From: Agreia sp. PsM10
GTDB taxonomy: Bacteria; Actinomycetota; Actinomycetes; Actinomycetales; Microbacteriaceae
Assembly (NCBI RefSeq): GCF_030433855.1
Contig: NZ_JARUXC010000004.1
Coordinates: 62,001 to 126,000, forward strand
Length of the DNA stretch: 64,000 nucleotides
Direction of reading: 5' to 3'
The stretch's first letter is position 1; each line of letters opens with the position of its first letter. Below are positions 49,066 through 58,372 of the stretch, piece by piece. The translations under genes were made by a program, and so were the position numbers. The notes beneath the pieces are model-generated. The model saw nothing but the letters and a program-made list of their open reading frames with translations. It searched no databases and was not told where the DNA came from.

Positions 49066-50586
49066 ATGATGTTCCGATGGAAGAGATTGGCGGCGGTCGC
49101 TGCCGTCGTCGCACTGGGCCTGACCGGCTGCTCCGCCTCATCCGGTGGTAGCGAAGACTCTGGAGGGACGCTGACCCTCGGTCAGATCGTTCAGCCGACC
49201 ACGTTCGCTGCAGCGCAGTCGAACTGGGCGAACGAGTCGCCCTACATGCAGGCCGTCTACGACACCCTCCTCACAGCCGACACCGAGGGTGAGGTTCAGC
49301 CCGGACTCGCCACCAAGTGGGAGTACAACGACGACAAGACGCAGCTCACTCTCACGCTGCGCGACGACGTGAAGTTCACCGACGGCACCGCCCTCGACGC
49401 CGAGGCCGTGGCCCAGAACCTGGTCCGCTTCCGTGACGGCGCCGGCCCCAACGCCTCGTACCTGGTCGACATGACGGATGCCGTCGCCACCGACGCCACG
49501 ACCGTCACGATCACCCTCAAGGCCGCCAACCCGGCGCTCCTCACCTACCTCTCGCAGAACGCGGGCCTCGTCGAGGCGCCGAGCGCCTTCGAGTCGTCCG
49601 ACATCCAGACCGTCCCGGTCGGCAGCGGTCCCTACACGCTCGACACCGCGGCGACCGTCATCGGAACCTCCTACGTGTTCAACAAGAACCCCGACTACTG
49701 GAACGCCGAGAACCAGCACTACGACAAGATCGTGATGAACGTGTACGGCGACCCGACCGCTCTGCTCAACGCCGTCAAGGGTGGACAGGTCAACGCGGCG
49801 AACACCCTCAACAACAACGATGTCGCGCAGATGGAGGCCTCCGGCTTCACGGCGAACCCGCTCGAGCTCAACTGGGCCGGCCTCACTCTGATGGACCGCG
49901 ACGGCACCGTCGACCCTGCGCTCAGCAACGTCAAGGTGCGCCAGGCCATCAACTACGCGTTCGACAAGGACGCGATGCTGAAGACGGTCGAGAGCGGCTT
50001 CGGCACCCCCACCACCCAGGTGTTCCCCGAGCGCTCCGCCGCCTACGACAAGAGCCTCGACTCGGCCTACGACTACGACCCCGCCAAGGCCAAGGAGCTC
50101 CTGGCCGAGGCCGGCTACGCCGACGGCGTCACCATCCAGATGCCGAGCACGCCCCTTCTCGGAACGGCCACGTTCACGCTGATCCAGCAGCAGCTCGCCG
50201 ATGTCGGCATCACCGTCGAATACGGTGAGCCCGGCAACAACTTCATCGCCGACGTGCTGACCCCGAAGTACCCCGTGGTCTACATCCCCCTCCAGCAGGG
50301 TGGCGACTGGGAGCTGATCCAGTTCCTCATCTCTCCCACGGCGACCTTCAACCCGTATCACACCACCGACGACACGGTGAACGGCTACATCGCCACCGTG
50401 CAGAACGGAACCGAGGAGGAAGCCGACAAGGCGGCCGCGGACCTCAACAAGTACCTGGTCGACAACGCCTGGTTCGCACCGTGGTACCGCCCGCAGTCGA
50501 CCTACGTGACCGATGCGAACACCTCGGTCGTGATGCAGCCCGGCAACGCCGTGCCCTACCTCTGGAACATCACGCCCAAGGCCTAG
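49066..50586 (+). CDS. Oligopeptide-type ABC transporter substrate-binding lipoprotein (SBP family 5)
   Basis: A protein of about 506 residues. The signal peptide with lipobox (ALGLTGCSA) is followed by the family 5 fold: TLGQIVQPTTFAAAQSNWAN, KWEYNDDKTQLTLTLRDDVK, DAEAVAQNLVRFRDG and VRQAINYAFDKDAML. Despite the DppA/OppA homology, its operon encodes glycosidases, so the ligand is probably an oligosaccharide or plant glycoside. The start is uncertain among ATGs at 49036, 49048, 49066 and 49069; 49066 follows an AAAGAG. A strong hairpin separates it from the permease genes. Confidence 0.9.
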   Translation: MMFRWKRLAAVAAVVALGLTGCSASSGGSEDSGGTLTLGQIVQPTTFAAAQSNWANESPYMQAVYDTLLTADTEGEVQPGLATKWEYNDDKTQLTLTLRDDVKFTDGTALDAEAVAQNLVRFRDGAGPNASYLVDMTDAVATDATTVTITLKAANPALLTYLSQNAGLVEAPSAFESSDIQTVPVGSGPYTLDTAATVIGTSYVFNKNPDYWNAENQHYDKIVMNVYGDPTALLNAVKGGQVNAANTLNNNDVAQMEASGFTANPLELNWAGLTLMDRDGTVDPALSNVKVRQAINYAFDKDAMLKTVESGFGTPTTQVFPERSAAYDKSLDSAYDYDPAKAKELLAEAGYADGVTIQMPSTPLLGTATFTLIQQQLADVGITVEYGEPGNNFIADVLTPKYPVVYIPLQQGGDWELIQFLISPTATFNPYHTTDDTVNGYIATVQNGTEEEADKAAADLNKYLVDNAWFAPWYRPQSTYVTDANTSVVMQPGNAVPYLWNITPKA

Positions 50587-50595
50587 CCGCCCTGA

Positions 50596-50639
50596 GCCCC
50601 GCCGGTGCCGACACATCGTGTCGTCGGCACCGGCGGGGC
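50596..50639 (+). terminator. Attenuating hairpin between binding-protein and permease genes
   Basis: A perfect 17-bp stem, GCCCCGCCGGTGCCGAC with its complement, and a ten-base loop, ten bases after the binding-protein stop. Partial termination or 3'-end protection here would keep the binding protein more abundant than the permeases, a common arrangement. Confidence 0.7.
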
Positions 50640-50681
50640 GTCTCCCACAGCTTCATCCCTCCTCATTCCCGTAAAGGAACA

Positions 50682-51626
50682 ATGGTGTTGAGATTCATCC
50701 TGAGGCGTTTGGCCTCCGGCGTCGTGCTGATCGTCGTCATCTCGACGATCGCCTTCGGCCTGCTCTACGTCGGCGGTGGCGACATCGCCCGCCGCATCCT
50801 CGGCCAGACCGCGACGGCCGAGACCGTCGCCCAGAAGACGGAACAGCTGGGTCTCAACCGGCCTCTCTACGAGCAGTTCGTCGACTGGGTGTCCCACGCC
50901 GTCATCGGAGACTTCGGAACATCGTGGTTCACCGGGCAGGAGGTCATCCAGGCCATCTCGTCGCGAGTCGCCGTGACACTGTCGCTCGTGATCGGCGCGA
51001 CGCTGATCAGCGCGATCGTCGCCGTGCTGCTCGGGGTGTGGGCCGCGCGTCAGCGTGGGTGGCCCGACAGGCTCGTGCAGGTCATCTCCGTTCTCGGCTT
51101 CGCCATCCCCGGGTTCCTCATCGCCCTCGGCCTTGTCATCGTGTTCGCCATCAACCTCGGCTGGTTCAAGCCGACGGGCTTCGTGCAGTTCGCGACGTCG
51201 CCCTCGGGCTGGTTGTCATCGATCACGCTCCCCGTCATCGCCTTGGCCATCGGCGGCATCGCCGGTGTGACCCAGCAGATCCGCGGATCGGTCATCGACG
51301 CCCTGCGCCAGGACTACGTGCGCACCCTGCGCAGTCGCGGGCTCTCGGCGAATCGGGTCATCTACAAGCACGTGCTGCGCAACGCGGGTGGCCCGGCCCT
51401 CGCCGTTCTCGCCGTGCAATTCGTCGGTCTTCTCGGCGGAGCCGTGATCGTGGAGCAGGTCTTCGCCATTCCGGGCCTCGGCCAGGTTGCCGTGACCGCC
51501 ACCAACCAGGGCGACATCCCGCTGGTGATGGGCCTCGTCGTGGTCACCGCCATCATCGTCGTGGTCGTCAACCTCGTCATCGACATTCTGCAAGGCTTCC
51601 TCAACCCGAAGGTGCGACTCTCGTGA
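50682..51626 (+). CDS. ABC transporter permease, DppB type
   Basis: A 314-residue inner-membrane protein with about six segments: FILRRLASGVVLIVVISTIA at the start, LGLNRPLYEQFVDWV and the coupling loop with DYVRTLRSRGLSANRVIYKH (EAA-like motif). It pairs with the permease half of the next protein to form the import channel. AAAGGA precedes the ATG. Overlaps the next gene by four bases. Confidence 0.92.
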   Translation: MVLRFILRRLASGVVLIVVISTIAFGLLYVGGGDIARRILGQTATAETVAQKTEQLGLNRPLYEQFVDWVSHAVIGDFGTSWFTGQEVIQAISSRVAVTLSLVIGATLISAIVAVLLGVWAARQRGWPDRLVQVISVLGFAIPGFLIALGLVIVFAINLGWFKPTGFVQFATSPSGWLSSITLPVIALAIGGIAGVTQQIRGSVIDALRQDYVRTLRSRGLSANRVIYKHVLRNAGGPALAVLAVQFVGLLGGAVIVEQVFAIPGLGQVAVTATNQGDIPLVMGLVVVTAIIVVVVNLVIDILQGFLNPKVRLS

Positions 51627-53566
51627 CCTCCTCCATGCCCCTGCCCGATCCGCAGCTGACTCCCGCGCTCGAAGAACGTGCCGCCCGGGTCTCGCTGTTC
51701 CGCAAGCTGCTCAAGAACCCCGTGGGCCTCATCGCCCTCATCTTCCTCGGGCTGCTCGTGCTCTCCGCGATCTTCGCGCCGCTGCTCGCGCCGTCCGATC
51801 CGAACACCGCCTCGCTGCAGGAGGTTCTCGCTCCTCCGGGAGGCGAGCACCCGCTCGGTGCCGACTCGGCCGGGCGCGACGTTCTCTCGCGACTCCTCTT
51901 CGCCACGCGGTTCTCGCTCGCCGGCGCACTGCTGGCCCTCGCGGTCGCCGCGGTCATCGGCGTGGTCAGCGGTCTGATCGCCGGATACTTCGGCAAGTGG
52001 TTCGACTCCGTCTCGTCGTGGTTCGCGGGCCTGCTCATGGCGCTCCCCGGCATCGTGGTGCTGCTCGCCGCGCGGGCCGTGCTCGGCCCGTCGATGTGGC
52101 TGTCTATGGCCATCTTCGGTGTTCTGCTGTCGCCCGCCTTCTTCCGCCTGGTCTACGCCTCGGTCTCGGCCGTGCGCAACGAGCTCTACGTCGACGCGGC
52201 ACGAGTCGCGGGGCTGTCGGATGCCCGGATCATCGCCCGACACATCCTCACGGTCGTGCGCGCCCCCGTCATCATCCAGGCCGCCATGATCACCGGAATC
52301 GCGATCGCGATCCAGGCCGGACTCGACTTCCTCGGCCTCGGCGACACGACGGTGCCCAGCTGGGGATCGATGCTGAACGACGCGTTCGCCAAGATCTACA
52401 CCAACCCCGATCTGATGATCTGGCCGGCGTCGGCGATCGCCCTCACCTGCATCGCGCTGACGCTGCTCGCCAACGTCATGCGCGACGAGCTCGAGCGAAC
52501 GGCCGGTCCGGTCAAGCGTCGCAGGAACCGCAACCGCGACACCGAGGCGCCCATCGTCAAGGCTGCACACCTCTCCACCGTCGGCATGGCCACGATCTCC
52601 GAAGAGGAGCGCCGCCTGGCCCTCGAGCAGCCCGCCGCCTCGGAGCCCCGAGAGATCGTGCACCCCGTGGTCGTGCATCCGGACCCCGAAGACGGAGGCC
52701 GGTCGTCGACCGGCAACCCGTTCGGCGAAGAGCTGCTCTCGGTCAGGAACCTCGCGGTCGGCTACGACCAGCCCGACGGGTCGATCAAGGTCGTGGTCAA
52801 CGACGTGTCGCTGCGCGTGCGTCGCGGCGAGGTGCACGGACTGATCGGCGAGTCGGGATCGGGGAAGACCCAGACCGCGTGGAGCGTTCTCCGCCTTCTG
52901 CCCGACGGAGGCCGCGTCATCGACGGGTCGATCTCGTTCGAAGGAAAAGACCTCGCCCACGCGACCGAGAACGAGATGACCAAGCTCCGCGGCGCGAAGA
53001 TCGCGTACATTCCGCAGGAGCCCATGTCGAACCTCGACGCGTCGTTCACGATCGGCTCTCAGCTCGTCGAGCCGATGCGCGTGGTGCTCGGACTCGGCAA
53101 GGCGGAGGCGACCAAGCGTGCCCTCGGACTGCTCGAGCGGGTCGGCATCCCGAACCCCCAGCGCACCTTCGACGCGTACCCGCACGAGGTGTCGGGCGGT
53201 ATGGCCCAGCGCGTGCTGATCGCGGGCGCCATCTCGTGCGACCCCGACCTGCTGATCGCCGACGAGCCGACGACCGCCCTCGATGTGACCGTGCAGGCCG
53301 AGGTTCTGAGCCTGCTGCGCGAGCTGCAGGCGGAACTGAACATGGGCGTGATCCTGGTGACCCACAACTTCGGCGTCGTCGCCGACCTGTGCGACAGGGT
53401 GTCGGTCATGCGTGCCGGCCGCATCGTCGAGACCGGTCCGGTGCGGTCGATCTTCGCGGCCCCCGAGCACGAATACACGAAAGCGCTCTTCGCGGCGATC
53501 CTCGAGGAGGGCGAAGCCCGCGGCGAGCTCGTCACCGCACAGACAGAGAAGGAGGGCCTGCGATGA
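51623..53566 (+). CDS. Fused ABC permease (DppC type) and ATPase (DppD type)
   Basis: A 647-residue fusion. Residues about 25-290 form a DppC permease (LLKNPVGLIALIFLGLLVLS, HPLGADSAGRDVLSRLLFA, YVDAARVAGLSDARIIARHI). A charged linker of about 80 residues leads to an ABC ATPase from about 375: Walker A GLIGESGSGKTQTAWS, signature VSGGMAQRVLIAGAI, Walker B LLIADEPTTALDVTV. Usually these are separate proteins. The start is GTG 51623 in a GTGA overlap; ATG 51635 is an alternative. Overlaps the next gene by four bases. Confidence 0.9.
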   Translation: MTSSMPLPDPQLTPALEERAARVSLFRKLLKNPVGLIALIFLGLLVLSAIFAPLLAPSDPNTASLQEVLAPPGGEHPLGADSAGRDVLSRLLFATRFSLAGALLALAVAAVIGVVSGLIAGYFGKWFDSVSSWFAGLLMALPGIVVLLAARAVLGPSMWLSMAIFGVLLSPAFFRLVYASVSAVRNELYVDAARVAGLSDARIIARHILTVVRAPVIIQAAMITGIAIAIQAGLDFLGLGDTTVPSWGSMLNDAFAKIYTNPDLMIWPASAIALTCIALTLLANVMRDELERTAGPVKRRRNRNRDTEAPIVKAAHLSTVGMATISEEERRLALEQPAASEPREIVHPVVVHPDPEDGGRSSTGNPFGEELLSVRNLAVGYDQPDGSIKVVVNDVSLRVRRGEVHGLIGESGSGKTQTAWSVLRLLPDGGRVIDGSISFEGKDLAHATENEMTKLRGAKIAYIPQEPMSNLDASFTIGSQLVEPMRVVLGLGKAEATKRALGLLERVGIPNPQRTFDAYPHEVSGGMAQRVLIAGAISCDPDLLIADEPTTALDVTVQAEVLSLLRELQAELNMGVILVTHNFGVVADLCDRVSVMRAGRIVETGPVRSIFAAPEHEYTKALFAAILEEGEARGELVTAQTEKEGLR

Positions 53567-54414
53567 GCGAGCTGCTGCTCGACGTCAAAGACGTCGTGGT
53601 CGAATACCCGATCAAGGGATTCCGCAAGGAACCCTTCAAGGCCCTCAAGGGGGTCTCGCTCGACATCCGTGCCGGCGAGACCGTCGGTCTCGTGGGCGAG
53701 TCGGGATCGGGCAAGACGACGCTCGGTCGCGCCGTGCTCGGACTCGCTCCGGTCACGGGCGGCTCCATCCTCTACAAGGGCTCCGACATCGCGCACCTCG
53801 GTCGTCGTGAGCGTCGTGCGCTGTCGAGCGAGATCCAGGTGGTCTTTCAGGACCCGTACACCTCGCTCAACCCGTCGCTGACGATCGAGCAGATCCTCGT
53901 CGAGCCGCTGACGGTCAAGAACATCCCGGCGAAGGAGGCCTCGCGTCGGGTCCTGTCGCTGCTCGACCAGGTCGGCCTGCCGCAGTCGGCCGCCGACCGC
54001 CTGCCGCGCGAGTTCTCCGGCGGCCAGCGTCAGCGCATCGCCATCGCGCGGGCCCTCGCCCTCGAGCCGCGACTGATCGTGTGCGACGAGCCTGTCTCCG
54101 CCCTCGACCTGTCGACGCAGGCGCGGGTCATGGACCTCTTCAAGGAGATCCAGGAGCGTACCGGCGTGGCCTACCTCTTCATCTCCCACGACCTCGCGGT
54201 GGTGCGCAACCTCAGCCACCGCGTGGCCGTGATGTACCACGGCGAGATCGTGGAGTGGGGCGACGGCGATCAGGTCACCGCTCGCCCGACGCACCCGTAC
54301 ACGCAGCGACTGTTCCTCGCCGCTCCGGTTCCCGACCCCGTGCGGCAGGAGCAGCGTCGGGCCGACCGCGAGCGCCTTCTCGCCGAGCAGGGCCAGCAGG
54401 CGGGAGCTCTGTGA
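53563..54414 (+). CDS. ABC transporter ATP-binding protein, DppF type
   Basis: A 283-residue second ATPase: Walker A GLVGESGSGKTTLGRAVLG, Q-loop VVFQDPYTSLNPSLT, signature FSGGQRQRIAIARALAL, Walker B LIVCDEPVSALDLST, and the C-terminal oligopeptide-ABC extension (RPTHPYTQRLFLAAPVPDP). It would pair with the ATPase half of the fused protein. Four-base overlaps at both ends place it in one operon with the GH42 gene. Confidence 0.93.
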   Translation: MSELLLDVKDVVVEYPIKGFRKEPFKALKGVSLDIRAGETVGLVGESGSGKTTLGRAVLGLAPVTGGSILYKGSDIAHLGRRERRALSSEIQVVFQDPYTSLNPSLTIEQILVEPLTVKNIPAKEASRRVLSLLDQVGLPQSAADRLPREFSGGQRQRIAIARALALEPRLIVCDEPVSALDLSTQARVMDLFKEIQERTGVAYLFISHDLAVVRNLSHRVAVMYHGEIVEWGDGDQVTARPTHPYTQRLFLAAPVPDPVRQEQRRADRERLLAEQGQQAGAL

Positions 54415-56585
54415 GCATCCGTTTCGGAGCCGCTTACTATCACGAGTACCAGCCGAGCCCCCGGCTCGATGACGACCTCGACCTCATGCAGCAGGCCGGG
54501 TTCACGGTCATCCGCGTGGGCGAGTCCGTCTGGTCGACGTGGGAGCCGGAGGACGGCGTCTTCGATCTCGACTGGCTGCAGCCCGTGCTCGACGGCGCCC
54601 ACGCGCGCGGCATCGGCGTGATCCTCGGCACGCCGACGTACGCCCTGCCCATGTGGCTGGCCCGCAAGCATCCGGAGGTCGCGGCCGACGTGGCGACCGG
54701 CGTGCCGAACCGCTGGGGCAACCGGCAGGAGATGGACTTCACCAACCCGGCGTTCCTGTTTCACGCCGAGCGCATCATTCGCAAGATCGTCACGCGCTAT
54801 CGCGACCACCCGGCGATCATCGGCTACCAGGTCGACAACGAGCCGGGCATCCGACTGCTCTACAACCACGGCGTCTTCGAGGCGTTCAAGGACTCGTTGC
54901 GGCACACCTATGGCGATGTCGAGACGCTGAACCGCGAGTGGGGCCTCGTCTACTGGTCGCACCGGCTCTCGACCTGGGACGACCTCTGGGTTCCCGACGG
55001 CAACTACCAGCCGCAGTACGACCTCGCGTGGCGGCGTTTCCAGGCCAAGCTCGTGACCGAGTTCATCGGCTGGCAGGCCGCGATCGTGCGAGAGATCGCC
55101 GATCCCGCGCACTTCGTGACCACCTGCATCTCGTACGACCAGCTCGGCGTCGAAGACGTCGACCTCTCGGCCGAGCTCGACGTGGCCAGCGGAAACGCCT
55201 ACTACGAGATGGAGTCGTCTCTCGCGCACCCGTCGACCGAGGAGCGCTCGACCGGCTGGATCGTGAAGGGCACCTGGGCGCTCTTCCACCTCGCCGACCT
55301 CATGTACTCGTCGAAGCAGGCCCGTTTTCTCGTGACCGAGACGAACGCCTCGTCGATCGGCCACTCGCCCATGAACTTCTCGCCCTACGACGGACAGTGG
55401 CGCCAGGCCGCCTGGGCGCTCGTCGCCCGCGGCGCCGACATGATCGAGTACTGGCACTGGCACACGCTGCACTTCGGCACCGAGACCTACTGGGGCGGAA
55501 TCCTGCCTCACAGCCAGAAGCCCGGTCGCACCTATCGCGAGCTGGCGCTGCTGGGTGCCGAGTTCGGCCGCGCGGGAGAGCTCGTCTCAGACGGCACGCC
55601 CGACGTCGACGTCGCCGTGCTCTACGACTCCGACAGCAAGTTCGCCCTGTCGTCGCAGGCTCCGTTCCCCGCGCCCGGCCAGTATCTGGATGCCGACGCG
55701 TACCGCAAGATCATGGCGTCGTTCGTGCGGGGCGCGTTCGACGCGGGGCTGCAGACGCGGCTCGTGCGACCGCAGCAGCTCTTCCCCACGCGGGCCGCGG
55801 ATGGCGTGGAGCCGATCGCGGGCCGGGACGCCGCCGCGGTCGCGGCCGAGCTGCCCGTGCTCATCGTGCCCGCCTTCTTCACGGCGGCGGACGCCGAGCT
55901 CGACTGGCTGCGCGACTACGCCGAGGCCGGCGGACACCTCGTTCTCGGGCCGCGCTCCTCCTACTCCGACAGGGAGGGCCGCGCCCGCCTCGAGCAGAAG
56001 CCCGCGCGCCTCGACGACGCGGCGGGGGCCTGGTACGACGAGCTCGCGAACCTGACCGAGCCGCTCGAGGTGGCCGCGGCATCCGATGCGCCCGACGGCG
56101 TCGCCGGACTCGCCCTGCGAGACGGCTCGGCGGCGACCGACTGGATCGACGGACTCACCCCCACCACGGCCGACGACCTCGTGTCGTATGTGCATCCGCA
56201 TTTCGGCCGCTGGCCCGCCGTGACCACGAGGGCTCACGGCGCGGGCCGCATCACCATGGTCGGAACCGTGCCCAACCAGCAACTCGCCCACTCGATCGCC
56301 GAGTGGCTCGTCGCCGAACCCGTGGCCGCGTGGGGCGACCTGCCGCCCAGCGTCACCGTGACGAGCTCGACCGGGCCCGACGGACGCCGCGTCTTCTTCG
56401 TGCACAACTGGTCGTGGCTCGAGCACTCGGTTGCGATTCCGCGCGAGCTCGTCGACGTGCTGGATGCCGAGGGCCCGGTGCTCGCGTCGGGCTCGGCTCT
56501 CGAGCTGGGCGCGTGGGACGTGCGGGTGCTCGCGACCGAATCTCCGACGCCTTCTGCAACACCCTCACACAAGGAGACACCATGA
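54411..56585 (+). CDS. Glycoside hydrolase family 42 (beta-galactosidase-type)
   Basis: A 724-residue GH42 enzyme with no signal peptide, so it acts on imported oligosaccharides. The TIM barrel holds the acid/base Glu144 (YQVDNEPG) and nucleophile Glu310 (LVTETNAS); GAAYYHEYQPSPRLDDDL is the typical N-terminus. A trimerisation domain (VLIVPAFFTAADAELDWLRD) and C-terminal beta domain follow. GH42 cleaves beta-galactosides and sometimes alpha-L-arabinopyranosides. Starts at GTG 54411 in a GTGA overlap with the transporter ATPase. Confidence 0.93.
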   Translation: MSIRFGAAYYHEYQPSPRLDDDLDLMQQAGFTVIRVGESVWSTWEPEDGVFDLDWLQPVLDGAHARGIGVILGTPTYALPMWLARKHPEVAADVATGVPNRWGNRQEMDFTNPAFLFHAERIIRKIVTRYRDHPAIIGYQVDNEPGIRLLYNHGVFEAFKDSLRHTYGDVETLNREWGLVYWSHRLSTWDDLWVPDGNYQPQYDLAWRRFQAKLVTEFIGWQAAIVREIADPAHFVTTCISYDQLGVEDVDLSAELDVASGNAYYEMESSLAHPSTEERSTGWIVKGTWALFHLADLMYSSKQARFLVTETNASSIGHSPMNFSPYDGQWRQAAWALVARGADMIEYWHWHTLHFGTETYWGGILPHSQKPGRTYRELALLGAEFGRAGELVSDGTPDVDVAVLYDSDSKFALSSQAPFPAPGQYLDADAYRKIMASFVRGAFDAGLQTRLVRPQQLFPTRAADGVEPIAGRDAAAVAAELPVLIVPAFFTAADAELDWLRDYAEAGGHLVLGPRSSYSDREGRARLEQKPARLDDAAGAWYDELANLTEPLEVAAASDAPDGVAGLALRDGSAATDWIDGLTPTTADDLVSYVHPHFGRWPAVTTRAHGAGRITMVGTVPNQQLAHSIAEWLVAEPVAAWGDLPPSVTVTSSTGPDGRRVFFVHNWSWLEHSVAIPRELVDVLDAEGPVLASGSALELGAWDVRVLATESPTPSATPSHKETP

Positions 56586-58369
56586 CCCGCTCGCTCGAAC
56601 TCGACGAGGCCGGAGAAGCCCGCCTGGCGGAGATCGTCGCGTCGCTGACACTCGACGAGAAGGCCGGCCAGATGTTCCACGCCATGGCCTTCGTCGACGA
56701 CTCCGCCATTCCCGACGAAGACGGGCAGCCGCTGCTTCCGGGCCCGGTACACGACTTCGTGGTGAAGCACCACGTGACCCACATGAACCTGGTCAACGTG
56801 CTGCCGCCCGCCGAGCAGGCGCGCTGGTACAACGCGCTGCAGGTGCTAGCCCGGCAGACCGGATCGGGTGTTCCCGTGACGGTGTCGAGCGACCCGCGCT
56901 CCGCCGTGACCGAGCGCGCCGGCGCCTCCCACTGGGCCGGCGACTTCTCGGCCTGGCCCGAGCCCATCGGGCTCGCCGCCACCCGCGACCCCGAGCTCGC
57001 CCGCCGCTTCGGCGACGCGGTGCGGCAGGAGTTCCGGGCCGTGGGCATCCGTCTGCTGCTCGGCCCCCAGGTCGACATCGCGACCGAGCCCCGCTGGTCG
57101 CGCATCAGCGGCACCTGGGGCGGCGACCCCGAGCTCACGGGCGAACTCGCCTCGGCATTCATCGAGGCCGTGCAGACTCCCGAGCTCGGGCCCGACTCCG
57201 TGGCCACGATGGTCAAGCACTTTCCGGGCGGAGGCCCCCAGAAAGACGGGGAGGACCCGCACTTCGCCCACGGCAGGGAGCAGGTCTACCCGGGCGGACA
57301 CCTCGCCGAGCACGTCGTCCCCTTCCCTCCCGCGCTCGCGGCCGGCGCGAACCAGGTCATGGCCTACTACGGCATGCCCGTGGGCACCGAACTCGAAGAG
57401 GTGGCCTTCGCCTTCAACCGCCAGGTCATCACGGGAATGCTGCGCGAAGGACTCGAGTTCGAGGGCATCATCTCGACCGACTGGGGTGTGCTGAACGACC
57501 ACGAGATCATGGGGCAGATGTTCGTGGCGCGTGCGTGGGGCATCGAGCAGCTCGATCCGCCAGCCCGCACGCAGCGTGCGCTCGAGGCGGGTGTCGACCA
57601 GTTCGGCGGCGACTCCGAGAGCTCGCTCGTGGCCCGGCTCGTGCGAGACGGCCGCGTCAGCGAGGCGCGCATCGACGCATCGGTGCGGCGCATCCTGCGC
57701 GAGAAGCTGCGGCTCGGCCTGTTCGACGCCCAGCCGCTCGACCCGGCGCAGGCCGCGGATGTCGTGGGCCGGGCCGATCTCGTGGCCGCCGGCCTCGAGG
57801 CCCAGCGCCGCTCGCTGACGCTGCTCACGAACGGCGATCCGGCGCATCCGACCCTGCCGCTGGCGAACGGCCTGCGCGTCTTCGCACCCGACATCGACGA
57901 CGCGGTGCTGTTCGCGTACGCCGACGTCGCGAGCTCGGTCGACGACGCCGATGTGGTGATCCTCCGCCTGTCGACCCCGCACGATCACCGGCAGACCACG
58001 ATCTTCGAGAGCAACTTCCACTCGGGTCCGCTCGACTTCGCCCCCGATGAGCTGGCGAGCATCCGCGAGACGCTCGCGGCTCGGCCCACCGTCGTGGTGC
58101 AGAACCTCGAGCGCCCGGCGGTCATCCCCGAGATCGCGGCCGAGGCGGCGGCGCTGGTCGCCGACTTCGGATCGAGCGACCGCGCCGTGCTCGACGTGCT
58201 CTTCGGCCGGGCCGAGCCCGAGGGACGCCTGCCGTTCCAGCTGCCGCGCTCGATGGCCGACGTGCTCTCGGGCGACCTCGACCAACCGCACCGCTTCGCC
58301 GACCCCCTCTTCGATTTCGGCCACGGGCTGAGCTATTCCAGCGACCGACGTTCAACAGAAAGCAACTGA
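56582..58369 (+). CDS. Glycoside hydrolase family 3 (exo-beta-glycosidase), two-domain form
   Basis: A 595-residue GH3 enzyme. ASLTLDEKAGQMFHAMAF opens the barrel, MVKHFPGGGPQKDGEDPHFA is the substrate-binding His/Lys segment of the exo-glucanase-like subgroup, and the nucleophile is Asp300 in IISTDWGVL. The C-terminal (alpha/beta)6 domain ends FDFGHGLSYSS. It lacks the fibronectin-like and PA14 regions of the next gene. AAGGAG precedes the ATG, which overlaps the GH42 stop. Likely releases glucose or xylose from non-reducing ends. Confidence 0.92.
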   Translation: MTRSLELDEAGEARLAEIVASLTLDEKAGQMFHAMAFVDDSAIPDEDGQPLLPGPVHDFVVKHHVTHMNLVNVLPPAEQARWYNALQVLARQTGSGVPVTVSSDPRSAVTERAGASHWAGDFSAWPEPIGLAATRDPELARRFGDAVRQEFRAVGIRLLLGPQVDIATEPRWSRISGTWGGDPELTGELASAFIEAVQTPELGPDSVATMVKHFPGGGPQKDGEDPHFAHGREQVYPGGHLAEHVVPFPPALAAGANQVMAYYGMPVGTELEEVAFAFNRQVITGMLREGLEFEGIISTDWGVLNDHEIMGQMFVARAWGIEQLDPPARTQRALEAGVDQFGGDSESSLVARLVRDGRVSEARIDASVRRILREKLRLGLFDAQPLDPAQAADVVGRADLVAAGLEAQRRSLTLLTNGDPAHPTLPLANGLRVFAPDIDDAVLFAYADVASSVDDADVVILRLSTPHDHRQTTIFESNFHSGPLDFAPDELASIRETLAARPTVVVQNLERPAVIPEIAAEAAALVADFGSSDRAVLDVLFGRAEPEGRLPFQLPRSMADVLSGDLDQPHRFADPLFDFGHGLSYSSDRRSTESN

Positions 58370-58372
58370 GAC

